From: CAZPLZ01 sp964587525
GTDB taxonomy: Bacteria > Oederibacteriota > CAKKQC01
DNA length: 8,781 bases
Direction: 5' to 3'
Assembly (NCBI GenBank): GCA_964587525.1
Contig: CAZPLZ010000138.1
Location: forward strand, 1-8,781
Shown: in pieces, positions 6,525-8,781 of the stretch
How positions within the stretch are numbered: the stretch's first letter is position 1
Layout of the letters: each line of letters opens with the position of its first letter
The notes under the pieces: model-generated
The model's input: the letters and a program-made list of their open reading frames with translations, nothing else
What the model was told of the DNA's origin: nothing
Database searches by the model: none
Program-made: the position numbers and the translations under genes

Positions 6525-6594
6525 CCATGACCCTTCGACTCGCTACGCTCGCTCAGGGTCATGGTGAGCGACCGAAGGGAGTCGAACCATGACC
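6525..6594 (+). repeat. REP-like palindromic repeat reaching into the mltG start codon
   Basis: The whole ruvX-mltG gap and the first two mltG codons form a symmetric structure. A 9-nt boundary CCATGACCC (6525-6533) is followed by a 22-nt unit (6534-6555: TTCGACTC, variable 8 nt, CGCTCA). Next come the inverted boundary GGGTCATGG (6556-6564), the same 22-nt unit inverted (6565-6586, 19 of 22 matching), and again CCATGACC (6587-6594). The first boundary pair forms a 10-bp stem including T6534-A6555. The TTCGACTC...CGCTCA core resembles extragenic palindromes dispersed in many environmental genomes (recollection, not searched). The element begins right after the ruvX stop codon. Confidence 0.82.
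6578..6591 (+). promoter_or_regulatory. mltG ribosome-binding site and start codon lying within the REP-like repeat
   Basis: GGAG (6578-6581, within AAGGGAG) sits 7 nt ahead of the ATG at 6589, a good Shine-Dalgarno distance. Both lie inside the palindromic repeat, and the ATG is in its third CCATGACC boundary. An in-frame TGA at 6565 excludes an upstream start. The next in-frame ATG, 6622, would remove the basic residues before the membrane anchor. Confidence 0.65.
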
Positions 6595-7596
6595 TCTCGA
6601 TCGCGGCGGGGCTTGCCATGGATGGTGGCGACCGCCGCAGCGGCGCTGGTGGTGTTCCATGCGGCCTGGTGCGTGCTGGTGCCGGCTGGGAGCGATGATC
6701 TCACCCTCGTGGACGTGGTGCCAGGAACTCCGATCAGCCGGATCGCGAAGCAGTTGCGGGATGCGGGCGTCATCCGGAGTGCCTTATATTTTCATGTGCT
6801 GGCCCGGCTCGCTCGGAAACCGCTTAAGGCGGGCGAGTATGGGTTCGGGCGCACGCGCCTCGTCAACGTGCTGCGCGCATTGCAGGAAGGCCGGGTGTAC
6901 CTCCACCGGTTCCTGGTGCGTGAGGGCGACTCACTGGCCCAGATCGCGGTGGCACTTGAGCGGGATGGGCTGGCGGATCCCGACCAGTTCATGCGGGTGG
7001 CCGCGGCCGCCCCGCTGCTGTCTGAGCTGGGTGTGCCTGCCGCGCACGCGGAGGGTTACCTCTTTCCGGACACGTACTACCTCCCGAAACACATGCCGCC
7101 GGCGGAGATCGTCGCGGTCATGGTGCGCCGGTTCTTCGAGAAGGTACCGGAAGAGCTGATAGACCGGGGAGAGCGGCGAGGCTTAAGCCTGCGCCGTCTG
7201 GTGACGTTTGCGTCCATTGTGGAAAAAGAGGCGCGGGTGCCCGAGGAGCGCCCTATCATCGCGGCGGTCTTTCATAATCGGCTCAAGCGGGAGATGCTGC
7301 TGCAAGCCGATCCCACCGTCCTGTACGCGCTGCGCCGCTGGAACTGGAAACTTTCCTATAAGGATTTGCAAATAAATCACCCGTACAACACCTACCGCCG
7401 GCACGGCCTTCCCCCGGGCCCCATCTGTAGCCCAGGGCTGGCGTGTCTTGAGGCTTCGGTTGAGCCAGCCAAGGTGACCTACCTGTATTTTGTCACCCGC
7501 AAGGATGGGACCAACCGTCATGCTTTCTCGAAGACGTTTGCGGCGCATGAGCGAGCCGTGAGGAAATCGAGAGCGTTGGTGAGAGAGAGGGAGTAA
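6589..7596 (+). CDS. mltG: Endolytic murein transglycosylase MltG (YceG family)
   Basis: MltG is a membrane-anchored lytic transglycosylase that cleaves nascent peptidoglycan strands and is thought to terminate glycan elongation at the periplasmic face. It has 335 residues (E. coli 340). A basic N-terminus (MTSRSRRG) precedes a single membrane anchor (about residues 12-32). Next come the N-terminal LysM-like part (VDVVPGTPISRIAKQLRDAGVI, KAGEYGF, LVREGDSLAQIA) and the catalytic YceG domain with EGYLFPDTYYLP, FASIVEKEA (catalytic Glu expected here, Glu212 or Glu214), HNRLKREMLLQADPTVLYAL, INHPYNTYRRHGLPPGPICSPG, and YLYFVTRKDGTNRHAFSKTF near the end. All family landmarks are present. It starts within the REP-like repeat downstream of ruvX and is followed after 13 nt by the YjbQ gene. 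Confidence 0.95.
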   Translation: MTSRSRRGLPWMVATAAAALVVFHAAWCVLVPAGSDDLTLVDVVPGTPISRIAKQLRDAGVIRSALYFHVLARLARKPLKAGEYGFGRTRLVNVLRALQEGRVYLHRFLVREGDSLAQIAVALERDGLADPDQFMRVAAAAPLLSELGVPAAHAEGYLFPDTYYLPKHMPPAEIVAVMVRRFFEKVPEELIDRGERRGLSLRRLVTFASIVEKEARVPEERPIIAAVFHNRLKREMLLQADPTVLYALRRWNWKLSYKDLQINHPYNTYRRHGLPPGPICSPGLACLEASVEPAKVTYLYFVTRKDGTNRHAFSKTFAAHERAVRKSRALVRERE

Positions 7597-7609
7597 TATA
7601 GCAAAAGAG

Positions 7610-8011
7610 ATGCCGATGCAAAGCATCACCGTAAATACCAAGGAGAGGCTCGTGGCGGTGGACATCACCGGCGATGTCGAGCGGCTTGTGAGGAAAAGTG
7701 GGATGCCCGAGGGGCTCTGCTACCTGTATGTGCCGCATACCACGGCGGGAATTTTCATCAATGAGCGGGATGACCCGGCCGTCGCCTTGGATATCATGAA
7801 GACGTTGGACACGATGGTTCCCCGGGCGGGCAAGTACACGCACGCGGAGGGCAATGCGGATTCTCACATCAAATCGGTGCTGGTGGGTTCTTCGGTCAAC
7901 CTTCCCATTGCCGGGGGGTGGATGAACCTGGGGCGCTGGCAGGGAATCTTTTTGGCCGAATTCGACGGCCCGCGGACTCGCACCGTCCATGTGACCCTTC
8001 TCAAGATCTGA
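7610..8011 (+). CDS. yjbQ: YjbQ/UPF0047 family protein (secondary thiamine-phosphate synthase enzyme)
   Basis: A 133-residue UPF0047 protein, the normal length for this compact family. Family landmarks: CYLYVPHTTAGIFINE (His43), DPAVALDIMKTLDTMVP, YTHAEGNADSHIKSVLVGSS (His78 and His86), and GRWQGIFLAEFDGPRTRTVHV. Homologues are annotated as secondary thiamine-phosphate synthases because some complement thiE loss; the physiological role is not settled. The conserved His residues resemble a metal site. ATG 7610 gives MPMQSITV. ATG 7616 (MQSITV) is an equally reasonable start, since AAGAG at 7605-7609 is 6 nt ahead of it. It follows mltG by 13 nt and precedes the ArsC-like gene, so it is probably in the same transcript. 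The neighbours give no obvious link to thiamine. Confidence 0.92.
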   Translation: MPMQSITVNTKERLVAVDITGDVERLVRKSGMPEGLCYLYVPHTTAGIFINERDDPAVALDIMKTLDTMVPRAGKYTHAEGNADSHIKSVLVGSSVNLPIAGGWMNLGRWQGIFLAEFDGPRTRTVHVTLLKI

Positions 8012-8033
8012 AACAACTTTGATCCGTTCGCGC

Positions 8034-8384
8034 GTGGAACCGATCACGATCTATCAGAACCCCACCTGTACGACGTGTCGCCAGGTGTATGCGGCGCTGA
8101 AGGAGCGTGGCGTGGATTTCAATGAGGTCAACTATTACGTCTCGCCGCTCTCCAAGATGAAACTCAAGGAACTCATCGCCAAAATGGGTATCCCCGCCGT
8201 CGAGCTCTTGCGAAAAAAGGAGGAGGTCTACAGCCAGTTACAACTGGCTGAGAAGAACCTTGCCGAAGACGAGCTGGTGGACTTGATGGTGAAATACCCT
8301 GATCTCATGCAACGGCCCATCGTGGAGAAAGGCGCGAAAGCGATTTTGGCTCGCCCGGCGGATCGACTGCAAGAAATCCTCTGA
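8034..8384 (+). CDS. ArsC/Spx family thioredoxin-fold protein (arsenate reductase-like)
   Basis: A 116-residue member of the ArsC/Spx/YfgD family. I prefer GTG 8034 (MEPITIYQNPTC). It aligns without gaps to the glutaredoxin-coupled ArsC family: Cys12, Arg60 (ELLRKKEEVY), Arg94 (QRPIV) and Arg107 (LARPAD) fall at the positions recalled for R773 ArsC. A TTG at 8019 would add five residues; neither start has a clear Shine-Dalgarno. Unlike classic ArsC, the active site is CTTC (Cys12-Cys15), a CxxC as in Spx-type proteins, so a thiol-redox role without a separate partner is possible. It is shorter than R773 ArsC (141 aa). No ars operon genes are nearby, so true arsenate reduction is uncertain and no gene symbol is given. 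It follows the YjbQ gene closely and is the last gene before the repeat-rich region. Confidence 0.85.
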   Translation: MEPITIYQNPTCTTCRQVYAALKERGVDFNEVNYYVSPLSKMKLKELIAKMGIPAVELLRKKEEVYSQLQLAEKNLAEDELVDLMVKYPDLMQRPIVEKGAKAILARPADRLQEIL

Positions 8385-8390
8385 CAAATA

Positions 8391-8407
8391 GGGCCCCCGC
8401 GACCGCG
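8391..8407 (-). repeat. Fragment of the palindromic element's central loop, inverted
   Basis: The reverse complement of 8391-8407 matches the centre of copy 1 (2823-2839, CGCGGTCGCGGGG core) at 16 of 17 positions. It lies 7 nt after the ArsC-like stop and just before the second copy of the element arm, so this end of the window is a rearranged mosaic of the same repeat family. It is short and GC-rich, so some chance resemblance is possible. Confidence 0.55.
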
Positions 8408-8414
8408 CTATCAG

Positions 8415-8451
8415 GATACGGAAAAAGCCCGGCAGGACGGGTCGGAGGGGC
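8415..8451 (+). repeat. Palindromic element arm, copy 2
   Basis: GATACGGAAAAAG (8415-8427) matches the outer arm of copy 1 at 12 of 13 bases. CCC (TCC in copy 1) follows, then the 20-nt core GGCAGGACGGGTCGGAGGGG (8431-8450), identical to 2800-2819, plus one further matching C. The matching complementary arm does not follow. Instead, the 24-bp inverted-repeat segment begins 4 nt later. Confidence 0.9.
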
Positions 8452-8454
8452 CTC

Positions 8455-8699
8455 CATCGGAGCGAAGGGGCAGACTTCTCGGGCACGCTCGCCCTCCCCA
8501 CCGTGGACGGCTCGCTCTAGTGCCGACCTCGCGCGCGTGAACCATGGGCGCGCGTTCTCCGTCGCTGGCGCGCTCCTATGAGGGCCGGCTCGGACGCTGC
8601 CGGCGGCAGGGCCGCCTCCACGTCCTCGCCGGCCGGAGCGCGCCGCGACTCCGAAACGGTCGGCACACGGCCCTCGAAGTCTGCCCCTTCGCTCCGATG
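8455..8699. repeat. Segment bounded by 24-bp perfect inverted repeats (possible MITE or foldback insertion)
   Basis: Bases 8455-8478 are the exact reverse complement of 8676-8699, sharing the core GAAGGGGCAGACTTC. The similarity extends a few bases further out with one indel. The 197-bp interior is very GC-rich, with small local palindromes (CGCGCG pairs, CTGCCGGCGGCAG) and no recognisable transposase or RNA gene. The segment lies between two direct copies of the 20-nt core (8431-8450 and 8727-8746). An open frame from ATG 8544 runs through the right inverted repeat and the third core copy to the window edge; I do not regard it as a gene. Confidence 0.85.
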
Positions 8700-8726
8700 A
8701 GGCTTTTTCAGCGTGCTGAACAGTCT

Positions 8727-8746
8727 GGCAGGACGGGTCGGAGGGG
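8727..8746 (+). repeat. Palindromic element core, copy 3
   Basis: A third exact copy of the 20-nt core, in the same orientation as 8431-8450. It is preceded by GGCTTTTTC (8701-8709), the exact complement of GAAAAAGCC at 8421-8429, and by the small palindrome TTCAGCGTGCTGAA (8707-8720). It is followed by a GC-rich stretch (CGGTCG...CGACCG) that runs to the window edge, so the element may continue outside. Confidence 0.88.
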
Positions 8747-8781
8747 GGTGAGCGGTCGCTGGCCGACCGGTGCGGAGTCGC

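Noticed and set aside
8544..8781. Open frame of at least 79 codons running off the 3' edge
   Set aside because: It crosses the right 24-bp inverted repeat and the third core repeat, is Arg/Gly-rich as expected of random GC-rich sequence, and has no recognised domain or ribosome-binding site.
8385..8781. CRISPR array suggested by repeated 20-mers
   Set aside because: The copies are few and unevenly spaced, one lies 5.6 kb away as both arms of a hairpin, and there are no cas genes.

Overview
The window is about 65% GC by eye and carries nine densely packed genes, all on the + strand. It comes from a Gram-negative, lipopolysaccharide-making bacterium: it has Kdo transferase (waaA), the lipid A 4'-kinase (lpxK) and an outer-membrane beta-barrel protein. 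The order DUF374 acyltransferase - waaA - lpxK, the later ruvX - mltG - yjbQ - arsC-like run, and the number of palindromic intergenic repeats would suit an environmental lineage such as a deltaproteobacterium or the NC10/Methylomirabilota-Rokubacteria group. That placement is inference from gene order and composition only.

Layout. (1) 3-2784 is a lipid A/inner-core block: the 3' part of a DUF374-type lysophospholipid acyltransferase, waaA (7-nt overlap) and lpxK (4-nt GTGA overlap), presumably one mRNA. (2) 2784-2878 is a near-perfect palindromic element that begins on the last base of the lpxK stop codon. (3) 2886-6037 is a translationally coupled pair: a large GT-C fold membrane glycosyltransferase and a signal-peptide-bearing outer-membrane barrel protein with an Omp85-like C-terminal motif. 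Their joint role is not known to me. (4) 6039-7596 holds ruvX (pre-16S rRNA nuclease family) and mltG (endolytic murein transglycosylase). A stem-loop covers the likely ruvX start, and a REP-like repeat appears to supply the mltG start codon. (5) 7610-8384 holds a YjbQ-family protein and a small ArsC/Spx-like thioredoxin-fold protein. (6) 8385-8781 has no convincing gene. It is a mosaic of repeat pieces: two further copies of the 20-nt core of the 2784-2878 element flank a 245-bp segment bounded by 24-bp perfect inverted repeats.

Functionally, most of the window serves the cell envelope: lipid A acylation and phosphorylation, Kdo addition, a probable polyprenyl-phosphate-sugar-dependent glycosyltransferase, an outer-membrane barrel and peptidoglycan glycan-strand termination. 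The least explained parts are the glycosyltransferase/barrel pair and the repeat elements, which sit in three of the gene boundaries and at the 3' end.
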